Counted from the stretch's first letter, positions 8,630 through 18,962 are shown. The stretch is DNA of 44,888 bases from Planctomycetota bacterium (GCA_021414065.1 JAIOPE010000175.1:1-44888), one strand, 5' to 3'. The notes: generated by a model not told the origin, from the letters alone. Translations and numbers: made by a program.

Positions 8630-10135
8630 CTACCGCGCCGGCCGGAGGTCCTTCGCGATGTCCAGGCTCGTCTGCCCGGACCAGGTGATCCAGCCGCGCG
8701 CGTCCGACCGGGTCGGTTCGCCATCGATCGTCCCGTCGAACATCACGAAGTAGCGCCGTCCAGGCTGAAGCTGGTCGGTTGAGAACTCGCCGGTTGCGGG
8801 GTCGATCTCATACGGCCCGAGCGCGGTTTGGCCGACGGCCTGTCCTTCGTCAACGAGCGTGATTCGCCCGCCGACCGATCGGCGAACTGATCGAACGACG
8901 CGCACCGCCGTGCTGCGCCCGGCGAGCCGCAACTGCACCTGCACGTCGCGACGAGTGTCGGTGAGCTGCCCCAGTTGGATCTCCTCTCGGGAGCAACCAG
9001 GCGCGTGGACGATCAACAGTGCATTCCCCTCATCGTAGAACGGCACAGTGAACGTGCCGTCGGCAGCCACGGTCGCGCTCGTTGCGAGGACCACCGTCGC
9101 CTTGGAGTCGGGTGTCGCGTCAGATCCGGTGGCAGTGAAGCCCTGGCCCCCGATCTGATGCGTCAGGCCAGGGTCGAACTCCTGGAACTCCGGAGACCGC
9201 GGCTCGACGAGGAGCTCAACCCATACTCGGAGGTCGCCCGGCACATCGCTGGGTCGTGTCACGTTGCCACTGACGGTACGGACAGCGCCAAGTTCGATCG
9301 CCACGACCTGCCTGTCAATCACCGAGGCGGTCTCGATCCTGCGAGCGAATGGACGCGTCCGCTTCCGATCGCCGCGAGCTCGCAGCACGAGTCCGCGCAC
9401 GCGCGGGGCCGTCAGAGCCCACTCGCCGTCGGTGGCCGGCGACGCGCGCTCGGTGCGAGGCATGAGCCCTGCCGTGCGCAGCCATGCGGGACTCCACGGC
9501 GCTTGGACCATTCCCGCAGGATGCCCCGCTCCGCCTGGCGCCAGCGCAACGCTCACCACCACGCGACGCATGTCGAGTTCGTGGCCCGAAACTACGACGT
9601 TGCCCTCGAGGGTCAGGTCCCGGAACACCCAGATTGTCGGTGCACCGTCGATTGCGTCGGGCTCGGCCACCGGCGATGAGCCGTTCCCACTTCGATCGGC
9701 GCCCGGCAATCCGCCCGTCCATCCGGCGACGTGGAACGGGGCGTCCGTGGTCGCGACGGACCCGATCGTCGCGCCGTCCGGCAGCGCGATGACGCCGTTC
9801 ACATCGGGCGTCACGGCGTCTGCTGTGCCGAACAGGATTCGGATGTTCGTCGCGATCGAGCCGTCCGCGAGGTCTCGAACCGTCGCCGTCAGCGCGGTCG
9901 CCGCGGGCGCGGCCGGTGTGGGCGGCACGACTGGGACCTCGGGCGGCTTGGCGCGGGCGACGGCCGCGGGTCGAGCCTTCGGCGCAGGCGTGGCTACTGC
10001 CGGTGCAGTCGCCGGAATCGCGGGCGGGGTCGCGTCATCGGTTCGCGTGAACCACCAGATCGCGATCAGCGCGAGCAGGAAGGCGAGCCCGGCAAGCGCG
10101 CGTCGTCGTGAACTGGTCGCTGGCACCGGCGTCAT
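8630..10135 (-). CDS. membrane-anchored hypothetical with carboxypeptidase-regulatory-like domains
   Basis: 501 aa from the ATG at 10135; an in-frame start at 10252 would add a Cys/Arg-rich extension and is less likely. A single N-terminal transmembrane helix ([17 protein letters not shown], about residues 13-29) is followed by a long Pro/Ala linker (to about 75) and then beta-rich segments of the type [11 protein letters not shown] and [12 protein letters not shown]. These look like carboxypeptidase-regulatory/Ig-like folds (visual judgement only). It is probably tethered to the inner membrane with a periplasmic body. No catalytic motif seen. Possibly co-transcribed with recQ downstream. Confidence 0.8.
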   Translation of the reverse strand: MTPVPATSSRRRALAGLAFLLALIAIWWFTRTDDATPPAIPATAPAVATPAPKARPAAVARAKPPEVPVVPPTPAAPAATALTATVRDLADGSIATNIRILFGTADAVTPDVNGVIALPDGATIGSVATTDAPFHVAGWTGGLPGADRSGNGSSPVAEPDAIDGAPTIWVFRDLTLEGNVVVSGHELDMRRVVVSVALAPGGAGHPAGMVQAPWSPAWLRTAGLMPRTERASPATDGEWALTAPRVRGLVLRARGDRKRTRPFARRIETASVIDRQVVAIELGAVRTVSGNVTRPSDVPGDLRVWVELLVEPRSPEFQEFDPGLTHQIGGQGFTATGSDATPDSKATVVLATSATVAADGTFTVPFYDEGNALLIVHAPGCSREEIQLGQLTDTRRDVQVQLRLAGRSTAVRVVRSVRRSVGGRITLVDEGQAVGQTALGPYEIDPATGEFSTDQLQPGRRYFVMFDGTIDGEPTRSDARGWITWSGQTSLDIAKDLRPAR

Positions 10136-10454
10136 CTCTCGGTCCACGCGGAATCGTCGCGTGCGTCCAGCCGGGCAAGCCACCTGCCGACACTCATCCC
10201 TACGTCCTTTCCGTCGGGCGACGCAGTCCACCGCGTCGTCCCCGCGATGCACGGAAGGCTACACGGCGTGCGCGGCCGGCGCGGCGCCATTCCACTGCGC
10301 TGCGTCCGCGGCACGCGGACGCGCCGACACCCGTCGCACGGCACACGCCCCACCCCGTCCCCCGCCGAAACGCGGGGCGGACGCCTCGCGGCCCCGTAAC
10401 CTGACGCGCCCGGGACCGTCCCGGCACACCCATCACACCCAGGAGACCTCCACG
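10136..10454. other. divergent intergenic region upstream of superoxide dismutase
   Basis: 319 bases between two divergent genes, expected to hold both promoters. Three hairpins lie on the SOD side: 10302-10322 (perfect 9-bp stem, loop GCA), 10360-10377 (CCCCGC/GCGGGG) and 10410-10424 (CCGGGA/TCCCGG). The SOD ribosome site AGGAG follows at about 10441. No clear -35/-10 pair could be chosen. The stems could shape the SOD 5' leader. Confidence 0.45.
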
Positions 10455-11081
10455 ATGGCCTACAAGCTCCCCGAACTCGGTTACGACTACGGCGCGCTCG
10501 AGCCGCACATCTCGGGCAAGATCCTCGAGCTGCACCACTCGAAGCACCACGCGGCGTACGTGAACAACGCGAACGCGGCGCTCGTGAAGCTGGCGGACGC
10601 CCGGGCGAAGAACGACTTCGCGGCCGTGCCGGCGCTCGAGCGGGCGCTCGCCTTCAACCTCTCGGGGCACGTGCTCCACGCCATCTACTGGCGGAACATG
10701 ACGCCGAAGGGCGGCGACAAGCCGACCGGTGAACTCGCCGCGGCGATCGACGACTCGTTCGGCTCGTTCGACGCGTTCCGCGGGCAGATGACGGAGGCCT
10801 CGGCCACGACGATGGGCTCCGGCTGGGGCGCGCTCGCGTGGGAGCCGATGTCGAAGAAGCTCCTCGTCACGCAGGTCTACGACCACCAGTCGAACCTCGC
10901 GAACGGCGCGGTGCCGCTCTACGTGATCGACGCGTGGGAGCACGCCTTCTACCTCCAGTACCAGAACCGCAAGGCCGACTACTGCAAGGCGATCTGGGCG
11001 GTGGCGAACTGGGACGACGTCGCGCAGCGGTTCGCCGCGGCGCGGAAGCTCGACCTGCTCCTGCCGGGATCGTCGGACTAG
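10455..11081 (+). CDS. sodA: superoxide dismutase, Fe/Mn family
   Basis: A 208-aa enzyme converting superoxide to O2 and H2O2. Metal ligands are H27, H75, D159 and H163 (the last two in [10 protein letters not shown]), and the active-site Tyr is Y35. Gly71 sits where E. coli FeSOD has its second-sphere Gln, and His144 in VYDHQSN sits where E. coli MnSOD has Gln146. The His form is known from mycobacterial and archaeal enzymes, and the whole C-terminal half resembles mycobacterial SodA. Metal use (Fe, Mn or either) cannot be decided from this. No signal peptide, so cytoplasmic. Monocistronic, with an AGGAG ribosome site and a strong terminator at 11105. Confidence 0.97.
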   Translation: MAYKLPELGYDYGALEPHISGKILELHHSKHHAAYVNNANAALVKLADARAKNDFAAVPALERALAFNLSGHVLHAIYWRNMTPKGGDKPTGELAAAIDDSFGSFDAFRGQMTEASATTMGSGWGALAWEPMSKKLLVTQVYDHQSNLANGAVPLYVIDAWEHAFYLQYQNRKADYCKAIWAVANWDDVAQRFAAARKLDLLLPGSSD

Positions 11082-11104
11082 CCGTCGGCACTGAGGACAC
11101 TCGG

Positions 11105-11133
11105 GGGCGCCCGGACCGCGGGTCCGGGCGCCC
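11105..11133. terminator. bidirectional intrinsic terminator
   Basis: Perfect 13-bp stem GGGCGCCCGGACC/GGTCCGGGCGCCC with a 3-base loop (GCG). It is centred between the convergent SOD gene (stop 11081) and the FG-GAP gene (stop at 11142), 24 and 9 bases from their ends. A weak T-containing tail (TCTTC) follows on the plus strand. Confidence 0.8.
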
Positions 11134-11141
11134 TCTTCGAT

Positions 11142-13064
11142 TCACTTCTCCTGCTTCACCACGAGCGTCTGACGCGTGCGGACGTTCTCGAGCTTCGTCA
11201 CGGCACCACCGGGCCAGCGGATCTCGACGCGAGGAACGACGTCGCACGGGCCGAGGCCGAAGAGGAGGCGCGGGTCGTCGCTCGCGCCGAACGACGACCC
11301 GCAGTGGAGTTCGTGCATCCGCTTCGTGCCGTCGGGGGTCTCGACCGTGACGCGCGCGCCGGCTGGGGTGCCGCGGAGTCCGCGCAGATCGAAGCGGAGC
11401 CAGGCGTTCGGACCCGTGCGGTCGTTGCGCAGCACGGCCGGCGCGTCGTGCTGCGCAACGGCGACGACGTCCGGATCGCCGTCGTCGTCGAGGTCCGGGA
11501 ACACCGCGCCGCGCCAGAGGCGAGCGTCCTTGAAGTGCGGCCCCGCGCGGTCGGTCACGTCCTCCCACAGGAACTTCGGCGCGCCGAGGCACCGCAGGAT
11601 CTGGTTCGTCTGTTTGTACTTCACGACGGAGCGGTCGTCGGACTCGTCCTCGCGATAGACGTGCCCCGCCGCGACGTAGCAGTCGAGGAGGCCGTCGCCG
11701 TCGAAGTCCACGAGGCCCGTGCCCCAGCAGACGCGGGGCTGCGGCGAGCGGGAGAAGCGCGACGCGATCGAGACGTCTTCGAACAGGAACCGCGAGTTCG
11801 GCCGCGTGCGGTTGCGCCAGAGCGCGTTGTACTCGTAAGCGAAGTTCGTGACCATCACGTCGATCTTGCCGTCGAAGTCGAAGTCCGCTGCATCGACGCC
11901 CATCGATCCCTGCACCTCGAACGCCATGTCGGTGGACGCGCCCGACTCCACTCCGCGGTCGGTCAGGTGGCCCTTGCCGTCGTTCTCGAGGACGGTGTTC
12001 TCGATGCCGTCGTTCGGCACGTAGATGTCGAGATCGCCATCGCCGTCGAGGTCCGTCATGATCGGCTGGAAGGACGCACGCGGGGTCTCGACGAGGTGGG
12101 TCGCGGAGACGTCGGCGAATGCGCCGTCGGCGCGCTGGAGATAGAGGTTGTTCGGCAGGGCGCGCGTGCCGCGCGGGCCGCAGAACACGGGGTGCGACCG
12201 CCAGATGCAGGTGCGCGGGTTGCCCGGGCTGTTCGTTCGCGTGCCCTCGACGAGGAACCGCTGGTCCACGTAGTTCGAGACATACAGGTCGAGGCGGCCG
12301 TCGCCGTCGATGTCGCCCCACGCGCAACCGGTGCCGAACGTCCACTTCGCGGGGACGATCCCCGCCGACGCAGTGACGTCCTCGAACGTCGCGTCGCCTC
12401 GGTTCCGGAACAGATGGAGCATGTCGTAGCCGACGACGCACACGTCGATGTCGCCGTCGCCGTCGTAGTCGGCCGCGGCGCCGCCCTGCGCATACCCGGG
12501 GACGTCGAGGCCCGAGCCCTTCGTGACGTCGGTGAACGTGAACCCGCCGTCATTCCGGTAGAGACGCGACCCAGCGCCTTCGATGTGAACGACCTCGCCC
12601 TCGAGCGACATGCCATCGCCGTCGATCAGGAACAGGTCGATGTCGCCGTCGCCGTCGAAATCGGCCGCGACGAGTCCCCCGCCGACGGACTCGACGATCC
12701 AGTTCTTCGGGGCTTCCACGCCCGCGTGGAGTCGAAACGACTGGAGCCCCGCGTCGGCGGTGACGTCGGTGAAGGTCGTGAACGGCGCGTCGGAGTGCGC
12801 CGCAGGCCCGGCGGCCTCACGGACGCGGACCTGGTCCGGGCGGGACCCGCCCATCGTCGTGTCGCCCGAGTGCTGCCACGTCTGCGGCGCAGTCGTCGGG
12901 CGCACGGTGGATGCTGTGGGGGGAGTCGGCGCGTTCCCGCCGCGCGCGGGGCGCGGCTTCCGCTCGCACGCGGCGCCGACGACGACAAGCGCCACGACCA
13001 ACGCGGCGGCGGCCGTCGCGGCTGCGAACGTCAGCGAGCGAACGGCCGGCGACTCACTTGCCAC
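11142..13064 (-). CDS. secreted FG-GAP/VCBS repeat protein with ASPIC/UnbV C-terminus
   Basis: 640 aa. An N-terminal hydrophobic segment (about residues 10-31) ends in GAAC; the Cys could be lipidated, though the -3 residue is not ideal. At least seven calcium-type D-x-D-G-D-x-x-D repeats follow (DFDGDGDIDL, DYDGDGDIDV, DIDGDGRLDL, DLDGDGDLDI, DFDFDGKIDV, DFDGDGLLDC, DLDDDGDPDV), indicating an FG-GAP beta-propeller. The last ~95 residues match the ASPIC/UnbV domain (FGLG...VEIRWPGG). Probably a surface or periplasmic binding protein; ligand unknown. The start is GTG at 13064, with GGAG upstream; the first 11 bases overlap mqnD, so it is probably the last gene of the mqnB-mqnD operon. Confidence 0.92.
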   Translation of the reverse strand: MASESPAVRSLTFAAATAAAALVVALVVVGAACERKPRPARGGNAPTPPTASTVRPTTAPQTWQHSGDTTMGGSRPDQVRVREAAGPAAHSDAPFTTFTDVTADAGLQSFRLHAGVEAPKNWIVESVGGGLVAADFDGDGDIDLFLIDGDGMSLEGEVVHIEGAGSRLYRNDGGFTFTDVTKGSGLDVPGYAQGGAAADYDGDGDIDVCVVGYDMLHLFRNRGDATFEDVTASAGIVPAKWTFGTGCAWGDIDGDGRLDLYVSNYVDQRFLVEGTRTNSPGNPRTCIWRSHPVFCGPRGTRALPNNLYLQRADGAFADVSATHLVETPRASFQPIMTDLDGDGDLDIYVPNDGIENTVLENDGKGHLTDRGVESGASTDMAFEVQGSMGVDAADFDFDGKIDVMVTNFAYEYNALWRNRTRPNSRFLFEDVSIASRFSRSPQPRVCWGTGLVDFDGDGLLDCYVAAGHVYREDESDDRSVVKYKQTNQILRCLGAPKFLWEDVTDRAGPHFKDARLWRGAVFPDLDDDGDPDVVAVAQHDAPAVLRNDRTGPNAWLRFDLRGLRGTPAGARVTVETPDGTKRMHELHCGSSFGASDDPRLLFGLGPCDVVPRVEIRWPGGAVTKLENVRTRQTLVVKQEK

Positions 13065-13890
13065 CGACGAACGTCTCCTTCCGCGACTTCGGCGCGGCGC
13101 CGGTCTTCTCGGCGATCAACATCAGGCGGCGGATCGCTTCCTCGCCCTGCTTGCCGAGCGCCGCCGAGAACTCGTTCACGTACAGGTCGATGTGACGCTG
13201 CGTCGTGCCGGTCTCGATCTCCTGAGCGTTCGCGCGGATGAACTCGCGGCTCGCTTCCGGGTGAGCCCTCGCATACGCGAGACTCGCGCCGATCCACGTT
13301 TCGATCCGCTTCGCGAGCGCCGGTTCGACGTCCCGACGAATGAAGATTCCGCCGAGCGGGCACGGCAACTTGGTCATCGTCTCCCATCGACTCCCGAGGT
13401 CTTCGATGGCGTGGAGTCCGCGCTGCGCGTACGTGAACCGCAACTCGTGAATGATCACCGCTGCATCGGCCTCTTCGCGCAGCACGAGGTCGAGAAGTCG
13501 GTCGTACCGCGCGGTCGGCGTGTCGGTGATCTCGGGATGGAACACGCGGAGGAGCAGCGCCGCAGTCGTGTGCTCGCCGGGGATCAAGACCTTCAGAGGC
13601 CCGAGTTCCGCCGCGGCGAGCGGTCGCTTCGAGACGATCAACGGCCCGTTCCCGCGACCGAGCGCGGCACCGGTCCGGGAGCAGGCGTAGGTGTCGCGAG
13701 TCTGAGCAAACGCTGCGAAGCTGGCCTTCGTCACGGGCAACTCGCCCGCGAGCATCCGGGCGTTCAGCGCCTCGACATCCTCCATCACCGGCTCCCACGT
13801 CACGCCCGGCGTCGGGACGAGTCCCGCCAGGAGCGCGTGGAAGAGGAACGTGTCGTTCGGACAGGGCGAAAGGCCGATCCGGAGCTTCAC
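13054..13890 (-). CDS. mqnD: 1,4-dihydroxy-6-naphthoate synthase (futalosine menaquinone pathway)
   Basis: 278 aa. MqnD converts cyclic dehypoxanthinyl futalosine to 1,4-dihydroxy-6-naphthoate. The family N-terminus LSPCPNDTFLFHAL (residues 7-20) is present, followed by EDVEALN, PGEHTTA and IIHELRFTY, all matching the periplasmic-binding-protein-like MqnD fold at normal length. The GTG start at 13890 overlaps the mqnB stop by four bases (GTGA). This shows the organism makes menaquinone by the futalosine route; mqnA, mqnC and mqnE are not in the window. Confidence 0.95.
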   Translation of the reverse strand: MKLRIGLSPCPNDTFLFHALLAGLVPTPGVTWEPVMEDVEALNARMLAGELPVTKASFAAFAQTRDTYACSRTGAALGRGNGPLIVSKRPLAAAELGPLKVLIPGEHTTAALLLRVFHPEITDTPTARYDRLLDLVLREEADAAVIIHELRFTYAQRGLHAIEDLGSRWETMTKLPCPLGGIFIRRDVEPALAKRIETWIGASLAYARAHPEASREFIRANAQEIETGTTQRHIDLYVNEFSAALGKQGEEAIRRLMLIAEKTGAAPKSRKETFVGGK

Positions 13891-14639
13891 TCGGACCTCA
13901 TGGTGACGTCAACCGTGCCGTCAACTGTGCCGTCAAAAGTGGCGTTCACTGTGCCATCGCGCAGCAGACGCGACGCAACGATCGCCGCATTGCGCGCGGC
14001 CGTCGCCAGGTCGAACCGCGCGCCGTCGCGTGGGCCGCACAGATTCGAGATCCCACGCACTTCGACGAATGGGACGCCGAACGTCGCGGCGGCGTGTGCG
14101 ATCGACGCGCCCTCCATCCCCTCCGCGAGCACGCCGTGACGTCCGCGCTCGTCGGCGAGGCGCGCCGAACCCGCGCAAACGCTCACCGTGGCGATGCGTC
14201 CGGTTGCAATTCGGAACTCCGGCGGCGGCCCGGAGACGAGCAGGTCCACGAGGTCCGCCGCGGTCGCCGACCAGACGGCACCCGGCACGTTCATTCCCGG
14301 CTTCGAGAACGGAACGAACTGTTCGCCCGTCTCAAGACCTTCGTCGATCACGGCGACCTCGGACGCGACGACGACGTCGCCGATCTCAAGTCCCGAAGAC
14401 GGATACGCGCCCGCGACGCCGAGCGAGACGACGGCGTCGAACCGCGGCGAGTCGCCGTCGAGCAGGAGCGGCCCGAAACCGTCGTCACGTCCGACGGCGG
14501 CCTGCGCGAGACGGCGGGTCGTCGCGACGGCGGCGCCGGTCTTGCCGACGCCCGAGACGACGCGCGCGAAGTCGTACCCGCCGCGAAGCAGCGCCTCGGC
14601 ATCGGTGGCGACGACGACGAGCAGACGCGTAGGCAGCAT
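13887..14639 (-). CDS. mqnB: futalosine hydrolase
   Basis: 250 aa, nucleoside phosphorylase/hydrolase fold; MqnB removes hypoxanthine from futalosine in menaquinone synthesis. Evidence: VSGVGKTGAA (about 28-37), SLGVAGAY, the purine-binding AEGMEGASIAHAA, and the family signature EVRGISNLCGPRD. The start is ATG at 14639 with only a weak ribosome site. It overlaps mqnD. The C-terminus carries an odd Asp-Gly-Thr-Val repeat tail (DGTVNATFDGTVDGTVDVT) encoded by a small tandem duplication at 13906-13955. Divergent from the ABC ATPase at 14736, with a 96-base gap. Confidence 0.93.
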   Translation of the reverse strand: MLPTRLLVVVATDAEALLRGGYDFARVVSGVGKTGAAVATTRRLAQAAVGRDDGFGPLLLDGDSPRFDAVVSLGVAGAYPSSGLEIGDVVVASEVAVIDEGLETGEQFVPFSKPGMNVPGAVWSATAADLVDLLVSGPPPEFRIATGRIATVSVCAGSARLADERGRHGVLAEGMEGASIAHAAATFGVPFVEVRGISNLCGPRDGARFDLATAARNAAIVASRLLRDGTVNATFDGTVDGTVDVTMRSE

Positions 14640-14735
14640 GGGCCGACATCGTACCGAGTTTCGCCAAGGTCGCGACGACGCCCGCGCCCCGCCGCTTCTT
14701 CCCCGCGGACCGCGGCACCCGCAGACTCTGGGTTC

Positions 14736-15421
<686 letters not shown>

Positions 15422-15425
<4 letters not shown>

Positions 15426-16891
15426 AGTTCGGCGACCTCCTCCGCGAGGCCTCCCGCGCGCTCCGCGCAAGCCCGTCGCGCACCGTGCTCACGGCGCTCG
15501 GCATCATCGTCGGCACGATGGCGCTCACGCTCATCCTCTCGCTGTCGCTCGGCCTCGCGCGCGTCATCGACGACCTCGTGGCGTCGGACGAGCAACTGCG
15601 GCACGTGGTGGTGATGCCCGGGTTCGGACGGCAGGCGTCCGACGGGAGGAGCACGCCGACCGTCGCGGGTGAGATGGACGACCTCAAGCGCCAGCGACTC
15701 CAGCGCACGCTGCTCAAGCGGAGCAGGGGCGGACCGCCCTTCCAGATGCGTTCGCGCGTGATCGACGCCGACACCGAGACCTGGCTCCGCGCCATGCCCG
15801 GGATCGAACAGTCCCGCGCGTTCCTGCAGGAGCGGTTCGAGGTGTCGCTCGTCCCGACGGGCGACGCCCCCGCCGCCGCGACGGCTCCCGACGACCCCTC
15901 CGCCCCGAAAAGGCCTCCGATGATCGGCCTCACGCTCGGCGCGCCGGCGGAGCACCCCTACTACCCGGGCCGCGTGATCGCGGGCCGCTGGTTCAAGTCC
16001 GACGACGAGAAGGGTGTCGTCGTCCACGAGATCCTGCTCTGGAAGATGGGCCTCACGAGCGACGACGCGCAGAAGGCGCTCGTCGGCCGGACCGTGCATT
16101 TCGTCGCGCGGAAGGCGGCGGGCGGGCTCGCGGGGATGTTCTTCGGCGGCGGCGCCGGCCCGTCGAACGCGCCGGTCGCCTACGAGTTGGACCTTCCGAT
16201 CCTCGGCGTGATCCGCGAGCGGTTCGGCGAGGAGCGGGCGACCGTGATCGAAGAAGCGTGGGCCATGCAGGCCGACATGTTCGTCGCCCAGGGGTTCGCC
16301 CGGGAACTGTGGGACAAGCAGCCGGGCCGCGGCGGGCCGCAGTCGATGCTGCTCGTGGCGAGGGACCTCGCCGACGTGGAACGGATCGAGAAGGAGATCC
16401 AGGAGCGCGGACTCGAGGTACGCACGGTGCGGGAGGCCGTCGAGGGCCTGAAGAAGGGCCTGTCGATCGTCACCGTGGTGGCGTCGGTCCTCGCGGGGAT
16501 CGCACTCTTCGTCTCGGCGCTCGGCATCGTCAACACGCTGGTGATGAGCGTCCTCGAGCGCACGCGCGAAATCGGCCTCCTGAAGGCGCTCGGCGCGACC
16601 GACGGCGACGTGGCGTCGATCTTCCTCGTGGAGGCCGGACTCCTCGGACTCGGCGGCGGCGTGCTCGGAGCCGCACTCGGCTTCGGGCTGGCGCTCGTGG
16701 GCGACGTGATCGGCCGCCGCATGGTCGAGGAGACGTTCCTCATGCCGTTCAAAGGCAACCTGTTCCAGTTCCCGTGGTGGCTGGCGCTCGGCGCCCTCGG
16801 GTTCGCGTTGGTGACGAGCCTCCTCGCCGCGGTGCTGCCGACACTTCGCGCCGCGCGGATCGACCCGGTGAAGGCGCTACGGCACGAGTAG
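15422..16891 (+). CDS. MacB-like ABC permease (FtsX family)
   Basis: 489 aa. Cytoplasmic start (KFGDLLREASRALRASPSRT), first TM at about 21-45, a large periplasmic MacB-PCD-like domain (about 46-340), then three TM helices typical of FtsX: about 350-375 (LSIVTVVASVLAGIALFVSALG), 400-430 and 450-480. The conserved loop ERTREIGLLKALGAT and the ending ARIDPVKALRHE are classic for the family. It forms a type VII ABC transporter with the ATPase upstream. A Pro/Ala insert (about 145-165) sits in the periplasmic part. Confidence 0.94.
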
Positions 16892-16895
16892 CGAC

Positions 16896-17108
16896 TCAGG
16901 TTTCGGTCGGCTTATCCGGCTTCGGCCGCTTCGGGAACGCCGGGCACCCCGGGGCCGCGAGTTCCGACGTCGGCACCCAGCCGTCGTCGCCGGTCTCGCC
17001 CGAGCAGCACTCGGCCTGGTTCAGCCCGAACATCGGGCAGGCGTGGTTCAGGCACGCCGCGTGACCGTGGACGTAGTCGAGGGTGAGGCGGCACCAGGCG
17101 CAGCGCAT
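16896..17108 (-). CDS. small Cys-rich putative zinc protein
   Basis: 70 aa. Cys/His pairs C3-x2-C6, H14/H16, C19, H22, C24 and a CC-x-GE motif (C34, C35) suggest one or two zinc sites. The tail is Pro/Lys-rich. Similar short proteins with a CxxC start and an ECCxGE motif occur in planctomycetes and related phyla. It ends 4 bases from the convergent permease stop and is divergent from the gene at 17235. Function unknown. Confidence 0.7.
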   Translation of the reverse strand: MRCAWCRLTLDYVHGHAACLNHACPMFGLNQAECCSGETGDDGWVPTSELAAPGCPAFPKRPKPDKPTET

Positions 17109-17234
17109 CGGGGACCGAAGCGTAACAGTTCGTGTCCGGATCGTGGCCGGTTCCGGTGCGCAGGCGTTCGCTCACGGCAGGCGCTCGCCCCGAAAGGTGA
17201 AGCCACCCCCGCCCCCGGGCCGATGACACAATAG

Positions 17235-18197
17235 ATGGGCGCCCCTCCAACCGTCGTCGAGGTCAACGATCTCCACAAGACCTTCCGGCCGGAGGTCTTC
17301 GGCAAGCCGGTCACGGCGCTGCGAGGCGTCTCGTTCAGCGTGCGCGAGGGCGAGTGCTTCGGGTACCTCGGGCAGAACGGCGCCGGGAAGACCACGACGC
17401 TGAAGGTCCTGACCGGCCTGATGACGCCCACGAAGGGCACCGCGAGCCTCCTCGGGAAACCCTCCGGCGACGCCCACGCGCGCCGGGACCTCGGCTACCT
17501 GCCGGAGAATCCGTACTTCTACGAGCACCTCACGCCGGTCGAAGCGCTGGAGTTCTACGGCCGCCTCTCGGGAGTCTCCCCCGCCGACGTGCGCGCCCGC
17601 ACGCCCCGACTCCTCGAACGCGTGCAGATCCAGGACGTCGCCGACCGCCGCATCCGCGGCTTCTCGAAGGGCATGCGCCAGCGCCTCGGACTCGCGGCGG
17701 CGCTCGTCGCGGAACCGCCGTTGCTCCTTCTGGACGAACCGCTCTCGGGACTCGACCCGCACGGTCGCCATCTCGTGAAGGAGATCGTCCTCGAGGAGCG
17801 CAAGGCCGGCCGCACGGTGTTCATGTGCTCGCACGTTCTGTCCGACGTCGAGGAACTCTGCGACCGGGTCGTCGTCCTCCACGGCGGCGTGGTCGTGAAG
17901 GACGGCGCCATCCACGACTTGCTCGACAGCGAGCCGAAGTCGTTCGAGCTGACGGCCGACCGCGTGCCTGCAGAACTGCGCGCTCGCATTCAGGCCGCAT
18001 CGACGCACTACCGCGAGTCGGGCGACAAGATCACGGCGCACGTGCGCGGTTCGATCCTCGGGCCCGAGTTCGCGGCGGCCGTCCAAGGCGCCGGCGGCCG
18101 GGTGCTGTCGCTCGTCCCGGAGCGCGAGACGCTCGAGACGTGGTTCGTGCGCGTGACGGGAACCGCCGGCTCGGCCCGCATGGGGAGCGACTCGTGA
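17235..18197 (+). CDS. ABC transporter ATP-binding protein (ABC-2 type)
   Basis: 320 aa. Walker A GQNGAGKTT (about 52-60), Q-loop GYLPENPYFYEHLT, signature FSKGMRQRL, and Walker B LLLLDEPLSGLD followed by a His-switch in CSHVLSD. A C-terminal extension after about residue 235 is typical of CcmA/NodI-type exporters. The ATG follows a 126-base divergent spacer. The GTG of the permease overlaps its stop. Exported substrate unknown. Confidence 0.94.
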   Translation: MGAPPTVVEVNDLHKTFRPEVFGKPVTALRGVSFSVREGECFGYLGQNGAGKTTTLKVLTGLMTPTKGTASLLGKPSGDAHARRDLGYLPENPYFYEHLTPVEALEFYGRLSGVSPADVRARTPRLLERVQIQDVADRRIRGFSKGMRQRLGLAAALVAEPPLLLLDEPLSGLDPHGRHLVKEIVLEERKAGRTVFMCSHVLSDVEELCDRVVVLHGGVVVKDGAIHDLLDSEPKSFELTADRVPAELRARIQAASTHYRESGDKITAHVRGSILGPEFAAAVQGAGGRVLSLVPERETLETWFVRVTGTAGSARMGSDS

Positions 18198-18961
18198 GGG
18201 ACCGCATCGCAGTCGTCGCCAAGGCGACGTTCCTCGAAGCCGTCCGCGACCGCGTGTTGCTCGTGTCGGCCGCGTTCGCGCTCGGGCTCATGCTCTTCTC
18301 GCGCGTGCTCGGGTGGCTCTCGCTCGAAGACACGCTGAAGATGGTCCAGGACTTCAGCCTCTCGGGGCTCCAGGTCCTCGGCCTTCTCCTCGCCATGCTG
18401 ATCGGCGCGCAGAGCCTTGCCCGCGAGGTCGAGCGGCGGACGATCTACACCGTGCTCTCCCGCGACTGCACGCGCACCGAGTTCGTGATCGGCAAGTACG
18501 TCGGGCTCGTCGCCGTTGCGTGGGCGGTGCTGCTCGTCTGCGGCGCGTTCCAGTGCATCTGGGTCGTGATCTGGGGCGGAAGCATCGGCGGCGCGATCGC
18601 CGCGGCGATCCTCGGCGTGCTCTGCGAGACGCTCGCGCTCATGTCGGTCGCGCTGCTGCTCGGCGCGCTCGCGAACCCGTCGATCGCGTCCGTCGGCACG
18701 CTCTGCTTCTACTTCGCCGGCCACGCGACGGAGGCGCTCCGCGACCTCACGCAGGGCGACCGGGGCCAGGACATGAAGGGCGTCTTCCAGATCATCTACC
18801 GGATCGTCCCGAACCTCGAGAACGTGAACTTCATCAACCACACGACTTCGGGCCGCCCGGTGGACTGGACCCACCTCGGCTTCGGCGCCGCGACGATGGT
18901 CGTGTGGGCCGTGGTCTTCCTCGCAGGCGCGGCGGCGCTGTTCCGCCGACGGCAGTTCTGA
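18194..18961 (+). CDS. ABC-2 type permease
   Basis: 255 aa from a GTG at 18194 that overlaps the ATPase stop (GTGA). About six hydrophobic helices, with a first cytoplasmic amphipathic segment (RIAVVAKATFLEAVRDR) and the ABC-2 pattern LAREVERRTIYTVLSRDCTRTEFVIGK between helices 2 and 3. Partner of the upstream ATPase in the inner membrane. The next gene starts one base after its stop. Confidence 0.92.
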   Translation: MRDRIAVVAKATFLEAVRDRVLLVSAAFALGLMLFSRVLGWLSLEDTLKMVQDFSLSGLQVLGLLLAMLIGAQSLAREVERRTIYTVLSRDCTRTEFVIGKYVGLVAVAWAVLLVCGAFQCIWVVIWGGSIGGAIAAAILGVLCETLALMSVALLLGALANPSIASVGTLCFYFAGHATEALRDLTQGDRGQDMKGVFQIIYRIVPNLENVNFINHTTSGRPVDWTHLGFGAATMVVWAVVFLAGAAALFRRRQF

Positions 18962-18962
18962 C

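Noticed and set aside
9264..10454. Long N-terminal extension of superoxide dismutase
   Set aside because: It is antisense to the hypothetical gene at 8630-10135; the SOD family N-terminus starts exactly at the ATG at 10455.
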